Positions 12,601-24,575 of a stretch of 64,000 nucleotides of DNA are shown one piece after another. The DNA is from Tetmemena sp. SeJ-2015 (Eukaryota > Ciliophora > Spirotrichea > Sporadotrichida > Oxytrichidae): positions 62,001-126,000 of the forward strand of contig JAJKFJ010021154.1 in assembly GCA_027382625.1 (NCBI GenBank). Reading direction: 5' to 3'. A model generated the notes under the pieces. It had not been told where the DNA came from. It worked only from the letters and a program-made list of their open reading frames with translations, and ran no database searches. The position numbers and the translations under genes were made by a program. Each line of letters opens with the position of its first letter. Positions within the stretch are counted from its first letter, which is position 1.

Positions 12601-15397
12601 GGCCTTCTTTTCGAGATTTTCGATTATCGACTCGATTGTCTAAAGATTTTAAGCTTGCCTTGATGGCTCAAAATTTTTAGTTGGCAATCCCCTGTTCTAT
12701 CTCTCATCTTCATAAATGCTCCTTCCTTGTTTTTGTGGAGTTTCTATAATGGTTAAGTTTGAATTCCTGGCTCTCTCTATAAGTCCAATAAACTCAGTCT
12801 CCTCTATTATTTGATTATTGTTCTAGTCAAAAGCAGCTATAATATTCTTCAAATCAAGAAGAGTCAAAGTTTCTTGAGGTATAAGCTTCTTAATTGACTC
12901 TTTTAATTCATCCATTGTAACAACACCGTTATGATTGACATCTGCAGATCTGAATGCCACACCAGGACTAATCTTTTCTCTGAGCATTGCGTTGTCAAGT
13001 TTTCTTATCCAAACCATTGCAGCCTCTTCATCGGGAGATGCTTAGGATTTAGTTGGGGTAAATGAACTGTTAGCTGTTTTTTGTAGAGACTAGGAATTTG
13101 GGATATAGTTACCTACCTCTGAGAATATTCTTTAGAAATCTTGTCTTGAAACTTAGTCTCTTGATGTCCTAGAGACTAATGCCTGCATAGCTTCTTTGAT
13201 AATGTCTGGAAGGACTTAAGGTAGCATCTTTTTGAAGGTTTCAAATAAAATATGGGCAAGAGTTTACTCTATCACTGACACTGCAACAGATCCACTATTC
13301 GTAATATCAGCCATTTTGTAAATATTCAGTGGCTTCAAGTTCTTCTTATTCAATTCAGCTATTATCAATTGGATGAGTTCTTCTTGCCTTGACCTAGGAG
13401 ACATCGTTTCAAATCCGGGAATGATCCTACCAATCTCTTTCAAATTGAGGGACGGCTTCTCCTCTTAGCTGCAGTAAGAAACCAGTATTCTTATCAAGTC
13501 AATTACTTTCACAAAGTCATCGTAATCTGTATCAGCTGTTACAAACGCTTGTTCTATTTCTGCTCTGCTAAGATTTCCTAGTCTCGAGAAAATCTGGAAA
13601 AATTGTACTTATCCGATCTCTTCTGAATCTCTAAGATTTTGTGCTCTGAAGAACTATTTATTAATTTGAAGATAAAAAATATTTGACAGCCTCACTAGGG
13701 GAAAGACCTGATCCCATCATCTTAACTATATTGTTGGCTAGCACTGAAAAAGTTTGCTATGTCGAGGGCATCAACACTTTTGAAAATCTAGTGAATAAGG
13801 ACTCTAACTCTATGAAATCTATCTTTCTCGCATCTTTTTAGCAAATTTGAATGAGAAAACTTCTATCTTAATTTGAAATATGAGGATAAGCTTGATCTAG
13901 AGCCTTTAAAAGTATTCCTAATTAGATTGTTCCATTTGAGACATCGGGCTTGATAGAGGCAAAGAAAGATGTGAAATTTTATCCATCCCTTTCCATTCTC
14001 TCAATGATTTGCTTTCTTCTCAAAGTATCAGGATCCAAAGCAGCAGATTTTGAGGAGGACTGCCCCTAACGAGAGGGAGGTTAGTCTTACTTCTTGGGCT
14101 CATTCTTTTTACCGCCAAATATATTAAGAGCATATAGTTTGAAATAAGTTTTCAGCAAATCCAAACATTGACTATGTTCCCGCACCGACTGCAGTTTCTT
14201 CAAAGAAATTATCTTGCTAAGGTGAGAGTCTATTATTCCTCATGTTGCTTTGAGTTGATGGCCTATCTTAAATAGATTTGTTTAACGCTTGGCTTTACCT
14301 GTAAGTTTACTCTCCCTTGTTTAGTTGCCTTAAGAACTCATCTTTATCTACGATGCCGTTTTTATCAATATCGAGATAGTTCATTAGAGCGTGAATCTCC
14401 TTCTGTTTTATATCTGATGAAAGACCTTGGATGAAATTTTGAATCTCAGAAATATTGACTCTAGTGTCATCATTGATATCACAAGCTGAGAACATCTCAA
14501 GGAAAGATATGCTCTTTTTCTTCAACTCGGTGATAAGTTTAAACAAAGCTCTGTGCTCAAATGGGTGATACAACGAGCCATCAAGAGATTTGTGTTTCTC
14601 TCCTGATACGTTATATGCCTCTAAGGCGTTATAGTATTCCTCTCTGGTTATATTTCCCTCCATATCTTCATCCAATATTAGAATTAATCGGCTTTGCTAT
14701 CCTCTACTAAGTTTCAGACCAAGCTTTGAAATCATATCCTTAAAAACGCCTACTGGCACACTTTGCTTATAGTCAGGATCGCATATTCTAAAGAAAGACT
14801 CTGGAGTCAGATTCTTAGTAACTAGCTATTGGCAAAGCTCTTTAATTGCCTGTTCCTCGGGAGATGATAACTGCTTTCGTTGCTAAAATACTACCTTAGA
14901 ATCTCTCATCTCTCTGTTCAATCTTTTCCTTGTGATGAACATTCTGAACCAGGCTTATAGCTTTACGATCCTTTGAGTAACTGATATCATACTATAAAAG
15001 TTGGGACCCTTGTTGTTGGCAGATTTTTCTGAAGATTTAGGAGCTTAGGCAGAATTCTACTGTAGGCCTGCAATCTGCTGTTAGAGTGAAGTATTTAAAG
15101 CTACTACTTATTTGATATCAGGGTTGACCAAGTTAACTTTTTCGCAAAAAGTTTCAAATGCTTCAAAAGCCTTTTCTGCTGCGAACTATAAAGCAATTAA
15201 ATTGGTGAGATACTTACATCCCCGTCCAGAGTGTCATCATCTTTATCAAAATCTGGATCTGTGAGTTCATAGAACATTTTTACCATGTCTTTGGGGTGGT
15301 AGTTGTGTATACCCTTCACTTAAGAGAGTCTTTCGATTAAAGTGAGAAGTTCTTTGATGTTTGATTAAGCTTGCTAGATTCTAGCTTTGTCGCTCAT
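6659..15397 (-). CDS. Giant EF-hand protein with C-terminal calpain protease domain (copy 1)
   Basis: Reads from ATG 15397 to TGA 6659-6661. The N-terminal part contains an IQ-like motif (AWFRMFITRKRL) and several EF-hands, for example [26 protein letters not shown] and DVNHNGVVTMDEL. The C-terminal third is a calpain (family C2) cysteine protease: active-site segment [14 protein letters not shown], His segment IDGIMTGHAYG, then RNPWGEMEWQGKWSD with the catalytic Asn, followed by two C2L-like beta domains. Calcium-regulated proteolysis in the cytoplasm is the expected activity. At least nine pointer-flanked inserts lie in this gene, one splitting Asp from the catalytic Cys. They are removed before the gene can work. 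GT-AG introns also occur (9283-9320 and 9098-9129 approximately). The upstream neighbour is a tandem paralogue with the same domain order. Joining of the EF-hand part to the calpain part through 9490-9620 is inferred from the open frame and from the matching architecture of the paralogue. Confidence 0.8.
7119..7150. other. IES, pointer AAAT (plus strand)
   Basis: AAAT repeats flank the insert. Removal (28 nt) joins GVTIYFDQDVRD in the calpain C-terminal beta domain. Confidence 0.75.
7368..7467. other. IES, pointer AGGTA
   Basis: AGGTA at 7368-7372 and 7463-7467 flanks 90 nt of AT-rich DNA. Removal joins PDGKYLKFPYSDLI in frame. Confidence 0.8.
7692..7717. other. IES, pointer TGAAAAT
   Basis: The 7-nt repeat at 7692-7698 and 7711-7717 flanks 12 nt. 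Removal (19 nt) restores SNWRDIFNNMYICCDF in the calpain domain. Confidence 0.85.
7982..8016. other. IES, pointer TCCA, next to the catalytic histidine segment
   Basis: TCCA at 7982-7985 and 8013-8016. Removal of 31 nt makes IDGIMTGHAYG, the calpain His motif, contiguous with the exon before it. Confidence 0.8.
8064..8089. other. IES, pointer CTT
   Basis: CTT at 8064-8066 and 8087-8089. Removing 23 nt joins RQKALK to MGCSVVGD, matching the CLMGCGAI segment of the neighbouring paralogue. Confidence 0.75.
8181..8231. other. IES, pointer ATCTTT
   Basis: ATCTTT at 8181-8186 and 8226-8231. Removing 45 nt gives VAEKIFLHNEQKKF. The paralogue has YAQEKIQLHD at this place, supporting the join. Confidence 0.8.
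8498..8512. other. 10-nt IES, pointer ATAAA
   Basis: ATAAA at 8498-8502 and 8508-8512, with only 5 nt between. Removing 10 nt turns an out-of-frame read into GVYPPLFHHYKKKGIY. The paralogue reads [16 protein letters not shown] with no insert. Confidence 0.9.
8642..8661. other. 16-nt IES inside the calpain active-site motif, pointer AATC
   Basis: On the coding strand GATT flanks a 12-nt insert of A and T only, exactly between GGA-GA and TTGCTGG. Removal creates [10 protein letters not shown]. The paralogue at about 17455-17490 has [10 protein letters not shown] with no insert. Confidence 0.95.
10950..10964. other. 10-nt IES, pointer ATAAA
   Basis: ATAAA at 10950-10954 and 10960-10964. Removing 10 nt links the frame EEAIYSF to IIVAPLGRESQAL. 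It has the same pointer and size as the IES at 8498. Confidence 0.75.
11235..11460. other. Probable larger IES in the EF-hand region
   Basis: About 225 nt of strongly AT-rich DNA separates two protein-like minus-strand frames, one ending ...PYALRFKALL and the other starting ADEYINQYLINELD. No convincing GT-AG pair explains it. The exact pointer was not resolved. Confidence 0.45.
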
Positions 15398-15480
15398 TTG
15401 TAGATTTAATTTAAATTATTTGAATTCAATAGTCACAACTTAATATTTTATCAACTGAGTAATAGAAAAGCACTAATTAC
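15398..15480 (-). promoter_or_regulatory. Short spacer between tandem calpain genes
   Basis: Only 83 bp separate the TGA of the upstream copy (15481-15483) from the ATG of the downstream copy (15397). It is AT-rich and must hold the 3' end of one gene and the promoter of the next if they are separate genes. Confidence 0.4.
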
Positions 15481-18400
15481 TCAACATATTTCATCATTGT
15501 CTTCAATTTAGTTAAATCCATCGCTCTCCATTTCCTCATCTTAATTCTATTTTCTGTTGACCAGTGTTGATGACCTATTTAGCTAGTTTTCATCATAATC
15601 CTGCACTTAGATTGTTTTGCTCAACCTCTCCTTGCAAAGTTAGAGCTTCCAAAATTTGACATTAAGGATTGGCTACTCCATCTCCTCAACTATTTTTTCG
15701 TCTAAAAAGTAAATGTAAGTTAAATAAAGATCCTACATCCAATCTAATCGTGAATTTTTAGGAATGAATCCTCTCTATCTTTATCAATGGCCTTGATATC
15801 AACTCTCTTGACTTCTATAGAATTATCTGCGAATATATCCTGATTGATGTAGACTGATAAGAAAAATGAAGATCTTTCATCCTTGAATTAGGCACTTGGC
15901 ACTATAAATATATTAACTATCATGTATTAGCCGCGAGGCAAAGTAATGCTAATAGAGACCTCTCTGTAATTTATTAGTTTAGTTTATGCCACTTTTTGTT
16001 TCATGATAAATTTTTAAAGCTTCTGAGGATTTTCTGAATCTAACTTTATCAGAGTCATCTGTATTTTCAAAAGCTTTCTAGAAGAGTCCTATTATAAAAT
16101 ACACTAGTTTTGTAAAAGTGATCTTCCATCTGGCTACTATAAGGATAGGAAAACTTCGTAGTTTTCAACTTATGGATTCATAAGCCTCAAAAGATATTAA
16201 GGGTTTAGAGCCCAGTTATATTCTGAATGGCTTTATTTAGAAACAGATCCACCAGCAGAAATCTTGTCCCATTCGCCTTTGAATCTAACCCCAGACCATT
16301 CATTGGGGAAGTCATGGCAGACATAGAAATTATGGAAGATCCGAAAAAATAATTAACGTTAAGATCTCTCTCCAGCTTTTGTAATTCATAAGAAAAGTGC
16401 CATCTTTCTCGTTTAGGCTGAATTTCTCATCTTATTGAAGTTTAAAATAAAAGGTTTTGAGCTATATTGTTCCTGGATCTCGCTCTAATACTTTCTTATC
16501 TCTTCGCTGTAGTCTGACCATTTGAGTTGCCATTCGTTGTCGCCCCAAGGATTTCTGAGCTTTAATAATCTCACAGAAAATTAAAATTCAGTCCTAGTGA
16601 GACTGGGATGATCATCTCTAGGGATCTCTAACTCAAAGGCATCTAGTAAACTATAAGCATGACCTGATAAAATCCCAGATACCTAAGCAGAATATATAAA
16701 ATCAAAGATTCTTACTTTGCCTTGGTAAATTTTGCTATGTTCAAACTTTCCATCTTCTTTCTTATCTTGAGCTGTGGTGATAGCTCCACATCCCATTAAG
16801 CATCTTCTTTTTCTATTTTCTATTAGACTTTTCCAAAATTTCTCCTTCTATTGCATAATTTTTATTGATTAAACATGTTATAGATATAATGCTAATGAAA
16901 TCTAAATTCGCCAACTCAAATAAATATTGTAGCTATACTCTTTTGATGAGTAAATGAATTAGTTTGTAGTGGTATCATGAAGTTGTATCTTTTCTTAAGC
17001 ATAGCCAGTCATCTCGAATAATCCATCATCGATAAAGCCTGTTATCAATGCCTCATAGCTTCCATGTAGCTTTGCATACGCTTTCTCAATTAGAGGAACC
17101 CAAAACTCTCTAGGAGACTTACACTAACCAAATACCAGATTAAACTCATCTTATAAAAGCAAAATACTATTGGATAAATATTTAATAAATCTTAGTTCTT
17201 CTTTCTCAGACATGGGAGTCTATCATCGATTATAACGTAACGCCATTTGAAGTCTTTCAAGAATCGAAATACATAGAGCCCTCTATCTCTGTAGATGTGA
17301 AAAATAGGAGGATACACTCCTTTGGAAAATCTGTCGATCAACTCTGGTTACTCAGCCAGGCTATCCTCACTAACATTTCTAATGTTTGCGTCTATTCCTA
17401 TCAGCAGATCATCTCTAGTTGCCATCACAGAGAGAGCACCTATAAACCAACAGTCCCCTAGTTTACCTTAAACTACATCGTTAGAAGCTGCTCCTCCCAC
17501 TGAAAATTTATAGCTTTCCTCTGGACAAATGTCTGAGGCTCTTTCCCAGCAAACCTCTTGAGGATTCAGTTTCGCCATCGATTCTCCCAAGCCATAATTT
17601 ACTTTTCCATTTTTGTAGATTGCACGAGCTATTCCAGAGTAAAAATATATTAATCTTCTTCATTCTTTGGTCCGAAATCAGGATCTATGAAATGAGAACC
17701 CTCTGATTCTTGATAAAGCTTTTCAGCCATTACCAATGCTGCTTTTTCATTATTCAAGATTGTAGAGATGTCAGGTAAATAGTATTCAAGCAATAAATAA
17801 AATCCACTAAGTATTGATCCCTTTTAATTATGGTGTTTAAATTGAGTAAAATTTGTATCCGATTTAAAAACTATAAAGAAATATTGAACATTTGCATGTT
17901 AGTCTCGAAGGTATTTATTTTTCATGATTATAATCTATAAAACATAAATAAATTTTAAGAGGCAATAATCTTAAGATGGATTGACTTGATAATTGAGATA
18001 ACCGCATTTCAGTTTCATACCCCTATAAATTATAGCTTTGAGACGTAATGCTTTCTTACTCTTATTGATTATTGGTTGAGCCATCTCGATTCATACTTAG
18101 CCCCTCGTACTTGAAACTATTCAAAATCAGTTTACTCTTAATCTCTTACTTTATTCCTGCTATCTCACAAAACTAGTTTTTAAAAAAAAAAAGATTAAGT
18201 AATTATAAAACTCATTGAATTACTGCAGGCTAAATTACCCGTTCGCATCTTCACTATCTATGAAGTTCTCTATAACTCTAAAAATATCACATCATATAAA
18301 AACTTACTAAAACTACTTTATAACTAAATCTATTTATATATTTGTACTTTAGGAGCATTGCCTTATTAAATCCATGCTTAGATAGGAAGGATTGGAAGCT

Positions 18401-21400
18401 CTTAAAACTAATTTGGTTCTGCTATGAGTTTAAGAACAACTAAATCAACTCAAAAAATATATAAATAAAAATATTTACTCATTTTTGTTGGTGGAGTTTG
18501 CAAATATCTCATTCATTTTGGCTATCAAATCCTATGCGTTTTTCAATATTTACCTATTCACTTCTAACTTTAAAAACATTAAAAAGTAAATCTCGTGCTG
18601 TTTGAATTCTCTTAAGAAAGTTTTCTTTTTTACTAGAGTTGCTGAATAACTTTAGTATTTAGCATTTTGAGATAAGCTGAGTGGCGATGGAGATTAATTG
18701 ATTGGGATTTACTTTGAGGGAGATGCATTGAGATTATTCTCCAAAGCTTCAAAATATTTTCAATATACTTTATCTTTAAATATTCATGATACTTGATAAA
18801 CTTTTGAATTTGAATATAGCTGTTTCTGAGAATCTTGTCATGGATGGGAAGATATTTGTCCTCTGAGGGTATCTGACGCATCTATTTTAAGTAATCAGGC
18901 AAGTTTATTAGCTGATTGTCTTTGAAATTTAATAAATAATAAATGAATATCACACTCAATAAATTCTTGTTTACTCCCAGGAATACTATTACTGATACCT
19001 CCTAGTGAGAAAGAGGACTTTTGAAGCGCACTTATTTAAACTTTAAGTAGCTTATAGAATTAGTCAATAGTCACCAGAGAGTCCTTGAATTCTAGATTTC
19101 TGAATAAGTTTGATAAGTATCTTTGTAAAGTTGAAAATTGATTCAGCAGTTTTTAATAAGCAAAGATTGCACCCTTTAAAGCAGGTTCTTTAATTACTTC
19201 ATCAAAATCATCATTGAATAAAAAAATCAAGTAAAAGATAGTAAATAGATATAGTGAATTAGTTGCATATTTGCAGAAGAACCTAATTATCTGGTTTAAA
19301 ATCATCTTGGTTTAAATTTGGGAATTCAGGGACTTTATTTTTCACTTTATAAACCAAATCTTCATCCTCTTAAGTATTTTCTGAAGATTTTGGAAGCGAT
19401 GGTATAGATCTCTAAAATGAAAAATATATTAAATATGCTTATAGATTATATTTCGTTTCTTTTTTCTGCTTAACCCTCGAATTTAACTTCACGACGTTTT
19501 GTATCTGTAATTGATTGATTAGGTTCTTCTTTAGTTATTTTCTTAGGCTCATTTTTTGATTAAAACATTTCTAAGTTGATCAATATTTTTGCAAAACTCT
19601 GCGAATGCAATCTACTCATCAGAGTTAAATTTCTAGTTGTGAAGCAGCAGCATCTGTTCGCTTATGTTTTGAGGTAATTTGTGCCACTTCACTAGACTTT
19701 CAAACACTTACTATAATCCCGCATCAGCTCCATGCATTAAAGCATAAATTACATTTTTCAATTTAGCTAAAAATTAAAATGCCATAATTCTGGAAATATA
19801 GAATAAAACTGGGGGGGGGTTTAGTATTATTTGAATATTCGTAATTATACATACAACTACAATAAGGAATATATTCAGACTTAAGTATATTTAAATAATT
19901 GCATATTTATTTGCATGGATTGATAGAACTGAATATTAAAATAAATAGTTTGCTAAGTCATTGTTACTATCCTTTCAATTTTTAATTGATTTGGTGGGAG
20001 ATGATTTTCTTCTCTAACTCAAAATCTAGCATGAGAGAAGATAACCCGAAATCTGCGAAGAAGTTAATTACATCTAGACCACTCACGAATCCACTCCCAT
20101 CCTTAAAAATAATTATCAATAGATTTGATGAAAAACTCAATCGCCTATTGCTTCTCGCTATCAATTAAATCTCTGACCCCTCTACACTGCAAATTTAATT
20201 TGCTTTGAATCTCTGCTGTGCTTAAATATCCACTCTCCTCGCTCATTGAGCATTAGCCGATCATAGTTTTGATCGAAATCTCTGAGTCAATCAACCTTAT
20301 AAGCTTTCGCATTTGTATCTTTAGTTTTAATTTCTACTTGGATTTGATGTCTTCAGGCCCAACACTCACACTGACTATGTTGTTATTTCTTGCGTGCTCA
20401 ATAATTTGAATAAACTGATCCTCGCTTACTTGGCCAGTGTTACCACATGCCTAATTCAATGCCAGCAGAAATTAAGTTAGCTCTAACAGACTTAACTACT
20501 CATTAAAAATTCATTAGGCAGCATTTACTTAATCTAGTGTTTAAGCTCATTCAATGTAACCAAGCTCAGTTTATTAACATCAGCTGCTTTGAAAGTCACA
20601 CTCGGAGTCTGAGATAATTTCAAAAGTTCATTATCTATCTTTCTTATTAGTTCCTACTAAGGAGGTGTAAGAGATTCTAATTGCAATAAAGTGTTCTATT
20701 TGATAACAGACTTATTTAAAAATACGTAATATAAAAGAGTTCAATGATTTATTTAGTGTGAGCTAGTTTTTCTTAGAGGTAATTGATTCTGAATAAGGCA
20801 CAAAGCTTGTGTGTTCACTCAAAAGGATTTGGAAGTTTTCTATGGTTACTAAATCGTAGACGCTTTTTATTTTGAAAGCAGCTTTTAAGAGATCTAAGTC
20901 TGCTTAATTGAGGTTTTGAAATATCTTTTTGAAGGCATTAAAAAATAATTCTCCAGTTTTACAAATGGAACTTGTCTCTGATTGGAAACATCTGCTATTC
21001 TGAAGACACTCTGAATATTGATCCCAGTGTTTGTACTCTCTTGGATTAATTTTTTGAGTATGTTTTCTTATTAAAGTCTGGGAGACATCTCTGAATGATT
21101 TACTTAGAGCAGACTGCTCTGATTGGCAGCTTTTGAATTCAGAATCGATTCAATACTTAACTAAATTATAAACAAATAAATCTTCTATTTAGTAGAAAAA
21201 TAGGAATATAGGGAATCTAGTTACATAAAAATAATTTTGAAGAGTCTTTGGAAATATTTTATTCTGAGAGCATAATAAAATGAGAGGGGAAGAAAAGATT
21301 TAAATTTCTTCATATCTTTATTAATGGATATATTTTAAATACATAAATAAATTCAATTACGATATTGATATTTACGAATCCATCTATGTCTGCTCCAAAT

Positions 21401-23104
21401 GAATGAAAAGCATCATCAATTAAATAAAAGTGCAAATTTGCTTTTACTTGATGTTGTTTCCAAGTTTGTTCTGAAAAATAGATTTGAACTCCATGTCGCT
21501 TATATATTCCCCTACACCTTATTCTCTAAAGAATTTCTAAATTTCAGAAAAACTTAGAATTCTAACTTTTTACATTTTTGAAATCATGGAGTAAATATAT
21601 TTTATATTAGAAAGGAAATTTCTGAAAGGATATTTGGTGAGTTACTACCTTTGTTTATCCCAATTTAAGAAGTAGTCACTGTCGGAATAAAAATAAGTGA
21701 ATAATTTGTTTTCTATCTTGCAAAACAGGCTCATTTGGTTTTTATTCTGTATTCTTTGGGATTCTTGCTTTGGCTTAGGTCAACAATACTTTGAGATATT
21801 AACTTGACTTATTAATTTGATCTATAAATTGCGAGCTGCTCATCTCGCCTTACTTGCGGCTATCTAGATATTCAAAAATTGAGAATATCTCTTTCAATTT
21901 GAAGTCTGCACTTTGCCCTTCAATAAAACCTGTGAACTCTCTTAACCCTATTATTTCATAATCATTTTCGCAAGCTGCTGCAACTTCTTCACTGCTAAAC
22001 CTCTTTGATTTTAAGAACAAGAGGAATTTCTTGACGCTTTCAATTTGGAAATTTTGCAAGCCTTGTCCAAATTTTTTCTCCCCTTGTAAGTTGTAAGCTT
22101 CGAGGGCGCTATTATATTCTTGCTTAGTTATGTTTCCCTCCATATCCTCATCCAGCACTAAAATTAGTCTGCCTAATTCTGCTCTGTTAAATTCTATTCC
22201 GTATCTCGGAAGCGCTGCTTTAAAAACTGAAACAGGTACACTCCTCTTTAGATCGCTATCCAATACTCTAAAAAAGGCCTCGGGTGTAAGTTTGCTATTG
22301 AATTTCAATGTTGTTACAAATTTGCTAAGAATTTAATGCTCTGGGGAAGTTAGTGCTGAATTGGATTACTGTGAAAGAATCGAATTATTATTTTGGGTTA
22401 CCTTATCAGCAGCGAGGTCTCTTACTTTGTCTTAGCTTTGTTTCATTCTTACGAAGGATTGTATTTTAGTTATCTTTTGGTCATAGTTGATAAGTTGATC
22501 GAAATCTAAAGAGTCTACTTATAAAATTAGCTTGTTCTGATTATAATTTTTTAACTTTGATATTTGTAGTAAATATATAATAAAGAGGTGTGGATGGAGT
22601 GCATTTCAAGTGAGTTAATGGTTTTCTTTAAGTGTGCATTCGAACTGGTCAGATTGCTTAAAACCTAGCCAGTCATCTGCACTAATTTCTCAAATGATTC
22701 AAAAGCCTCATTCTATCCTAATCTCTAAAAGTAAAGCGTACATTTGTCTTACTTTGTTTTGAGAGGACCTCATTGAAGCTGGGTTGCTCTTGTTTTAGGA
22801 GGAAGAGAGGATAGTTTCAAACCTTTCAACTTGATCTCGTGGATGGAAGTACTACTGTCTCCTTAGCTTATCTAATTCCTGAAAAAGGTCTCAAATAAAT
22901 TAATTTTCAAATTTCAAATCAAAAATAAAATTATTAAGATATTTAAATAGAATCAACTTTATAATTTATCTAGAAAGAGCTTTTCTTTTAACAATTTCAA
23001 CAACAACAACAAAACAGCTTATATTTTTTTAAATAGATAAAATTAATTTATAAGCTAAATTAAAGGTCGAGAAGTTATATTGGATCTTTGATTTCACTTT
23101 CCAT
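15481..23104 (-). CDS. Giant EF-hand protein with C-terminal calpain protease domain (copy 2)
   Basis: Tandem paralogue of the gene at 6659-15397. ATG is at 23104, and a 178-nt insert with a 7-nt pointer separates the first about 19 codons from the rest. EF-hand region: [20 protein letters not shown] matches the copy 1 motif almost exactly. Calpain region (about 17870-15500): [31 protein letters not shown] and NPQYLL-type segments, with catalytic Cys and His visible. The Asn region lies around 16500-16560. In the protease domain this copy has no inserts at two places where copy 1 has them, but has its own insert at 17148-17194. Segments at 17830-18480 and near 19750-19950 are AT-rich with frame breaks and probably contain further IESs or introns; 19811-19819 is a run of nine G. 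The function should be calcium-dependent proteolysis, as for copy 1. Confidence 0.75.
17148..17194. other. IES, pointer ATCTTA
   Basis: ATCTTA at 17148-17153 and 17189-17194. Removing 41 nt joins LPCLRKKNQ to [11 protein letters not shown], aligning with copy 1 (IPCFTHSRRPVFGQC), which is uninterrupted here. Confidence 0.85.
22884..23068. other. 178-nt IES after the first codons of calpain copy 2, pointer AAAGGTC
   Basis: AAAGGTC at 22884-22890 and 23062-23068. Removal joins [14 protein letters not shown] to [10 protein letters not shown] in frame. The product aligns with the start of copy 1 (IKELLTLIERL ... YHPKDMV against FHPRDQV). Confidence 0.85.
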
Positions 23105-23574
23105 TTAAATTTAGAATTTCGAATATCGTAATATTTAAGATATAATATCTATGTAGTTACTTTAGAAAATGATTAATGAGGAATCTATACCTTGTTAATT
23201 TAAATATTGAGTTCATTAAAATTAATTTAAATAAATAATAAGGAGATTCTTTATTTTTAAAAAATGTTAACTTTTCTTTTTCCTTTGAATCTGTTATAAA
23301 TAAGTTTGTTGCATAATTAAGAAATATGGATTTTATTTTCAAACTTTAAATTTGTTATATTTGTATACCACTACCAATGAATTGAATAAGAATTAATATA
23401 TATATATATATATATAATTTTAAAGTGTATTATATTTGAGCGATATGTTTGTAATGATTTGCTAACCCTGACATCATAAATACATACTATCTCACTGATC
23501 TTTCATAAAAGAAATAAAATTTGTTCTCATGATCTAACTAAGCAGCTATTCGTGATGAGATAATGCAAACTCAC
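23105..23574. other. Intergenic AT-rich region
   Basis: Lies between the start of calpain copy 2 and the stop of the MaoC-like gene, both on the minus strand. No protein-like frame is seen. Contains the (TA)n tract at 23395-23416 and presumably the promoter of calpain copy 2. Confidence 0.5.
23395..23416. repeat. (TA)n microsatellite
   Basis: An uninterrupted alternating TA run of about 22 nt. Confidence 0.9.
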
Positions 23575-24247
23575 TCACTGAACAAGCTTTGCATAAGGAA
23601 CCTTTACAATAGAGTCGCCCTCAACGCACACGATCATTTTGTTGTTATCTGGGCAGATTTTAGTGATCATGGTGTGGAAATTAATGTCAGTTTTCTCTGG
23701 ATTGAACCCTGTGATTGTGATCTTAGCAGTCACTAATTCACAACTATTTAATCACAAACTTAACCACCTTTATGAAGAGTATAAATAATTCGTTTTGGAG
23801 AACTGGGTGCTTGAAGGTCATGACTTGGTGCTTGTAGATGCACTTGGGGAACACTGATCTGTACAGAGAGGTGAACATGGATGATGAGAAGATTCCATAG
23901 ACAATATCATTTCAATTTTAATGTCGGGTCTGAAGAAGGTACCAGAGTTTCCGTTCAAAATTACAAAACAATGGATGATTATAAACCGTCCTTCTTGTGA
24001 GCGGCGAACTGATCGTGAATATAAATTGAATAGCCTCTGAGAAGTGCTTCATGTCATCAGAGTCGAAGGTTCTGCTGTACATGGCGTAGTCTCCAATCTG
24101 GATATCTAGTCTGTTGATGCCTACTGGGTCTTCGGGAGGGAAGAGTTGCTTGGCGAAGGATCTCTGAGAACCATAGAGCATCTGCTGAGCCATGGAGAGG
24201 TTCTTGTTCTGTCTGAACAGCATCTTGGTGAGTTGGAAAGAGTTCAT
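23575..24247 (-). CDS. MaoC-like hot-dog dehydratase (enoyl-CoA hydratase / hydroxyacyl-thioester dehydratase type), copy 1
   Basis: ATG 24247, TGA 23575-23577. The first 40 residues look like a mitochondrial targeting sequence (basic, Ser-rich, ending near QRSFAKQLF). The body has the hot-dog core: FSEAIHDQFAAHKKDGNSG, then FRPDIVYGIFSSSMFTSLYR and FPKCIYKHQVMTFKHPV, which corresponds to the usual segment G(hydrophobic)-SS-F...IY--Q-L-F--P. Four pointer-flanked inserts break the frame (23734, 23903, 23951, 24016), and all four joins give sequence parallel to copy 2 next door. The likely reaction is hydration/dehydration of (R)-3-hydroxyacyl thioesters in fatty acid metabolism. Subtype is uncertain. 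Confidence 0.8.
23734..23791. other. IES, pointer TAATTC
   Basis: TAATTC at 23734-23739 and 23786-23791. Removing 52 nt joins VLQNEL to VTAKITITGF. Copy 2 reads ILQNEQVTGRVEVTGW without an insert. Confidence 0.9.
23903..23922. other. 17-nt IES, pointer AAT
   Basis: AAT at 23903-23905 and 23920-23922. Removal joins FRPDI to VYGIFSS, identical in layout to copy 2 (CRPDIVYGIFTS). Confidence 0.85.
23951..23989. other. IES, pointer CCGT
   Basis: CCGT at 23951-23954 and 23986-23989. Removing 35 nt joins AAHKKDG to NSGTFFRPD. Copy 2 has AAHKNPDTSTFCRPD uninterrupted. Confidence 0.85.
24016..24031. other. 11-nt IES, pointer TGAAT
   Basis: TGAAT at 24016-24020 and 24027-24031. Removing 11 nt restores FSEAIHDQFAAHK. 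Copy 2 has FSEAIQDKYAAHK. Confidence 0.9.
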
Positions 24248-24575
24248 TCAACAATTAAAAATGAAAAGAAGGTATGTTCATTTAGTGTATGTTTGGTATT
24301 TGCTACGTTTAAATTTATTATATCTTCTGGGCTGTGCGAGTTTAAATAGCTCAATTATTAATATAACCTACTAGTAAGGAATCTATCCCCTAGGATCAGA
24401 CAAATTCTATTTAAAAACGGACGTCAAGAATGTATCTGCTTCGTTAATATTTTAATCATTTTCATATTATGCACACTAGTCTCTATATTCGGAATTAGAT
24501 ATTTTGAATGTTAATTGAGATGATTCAAAAATCATCATTGGATATCGAAATTAAAGTATACTAAGCTTATCGTTA
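24248..24575. other. Intergenic region
   Basis: AT-rich spacer between the two same-strand MaoC-like genes. It presumably carries the promoter of copy 1. No coding signal is seen. Confidence 0.5.
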
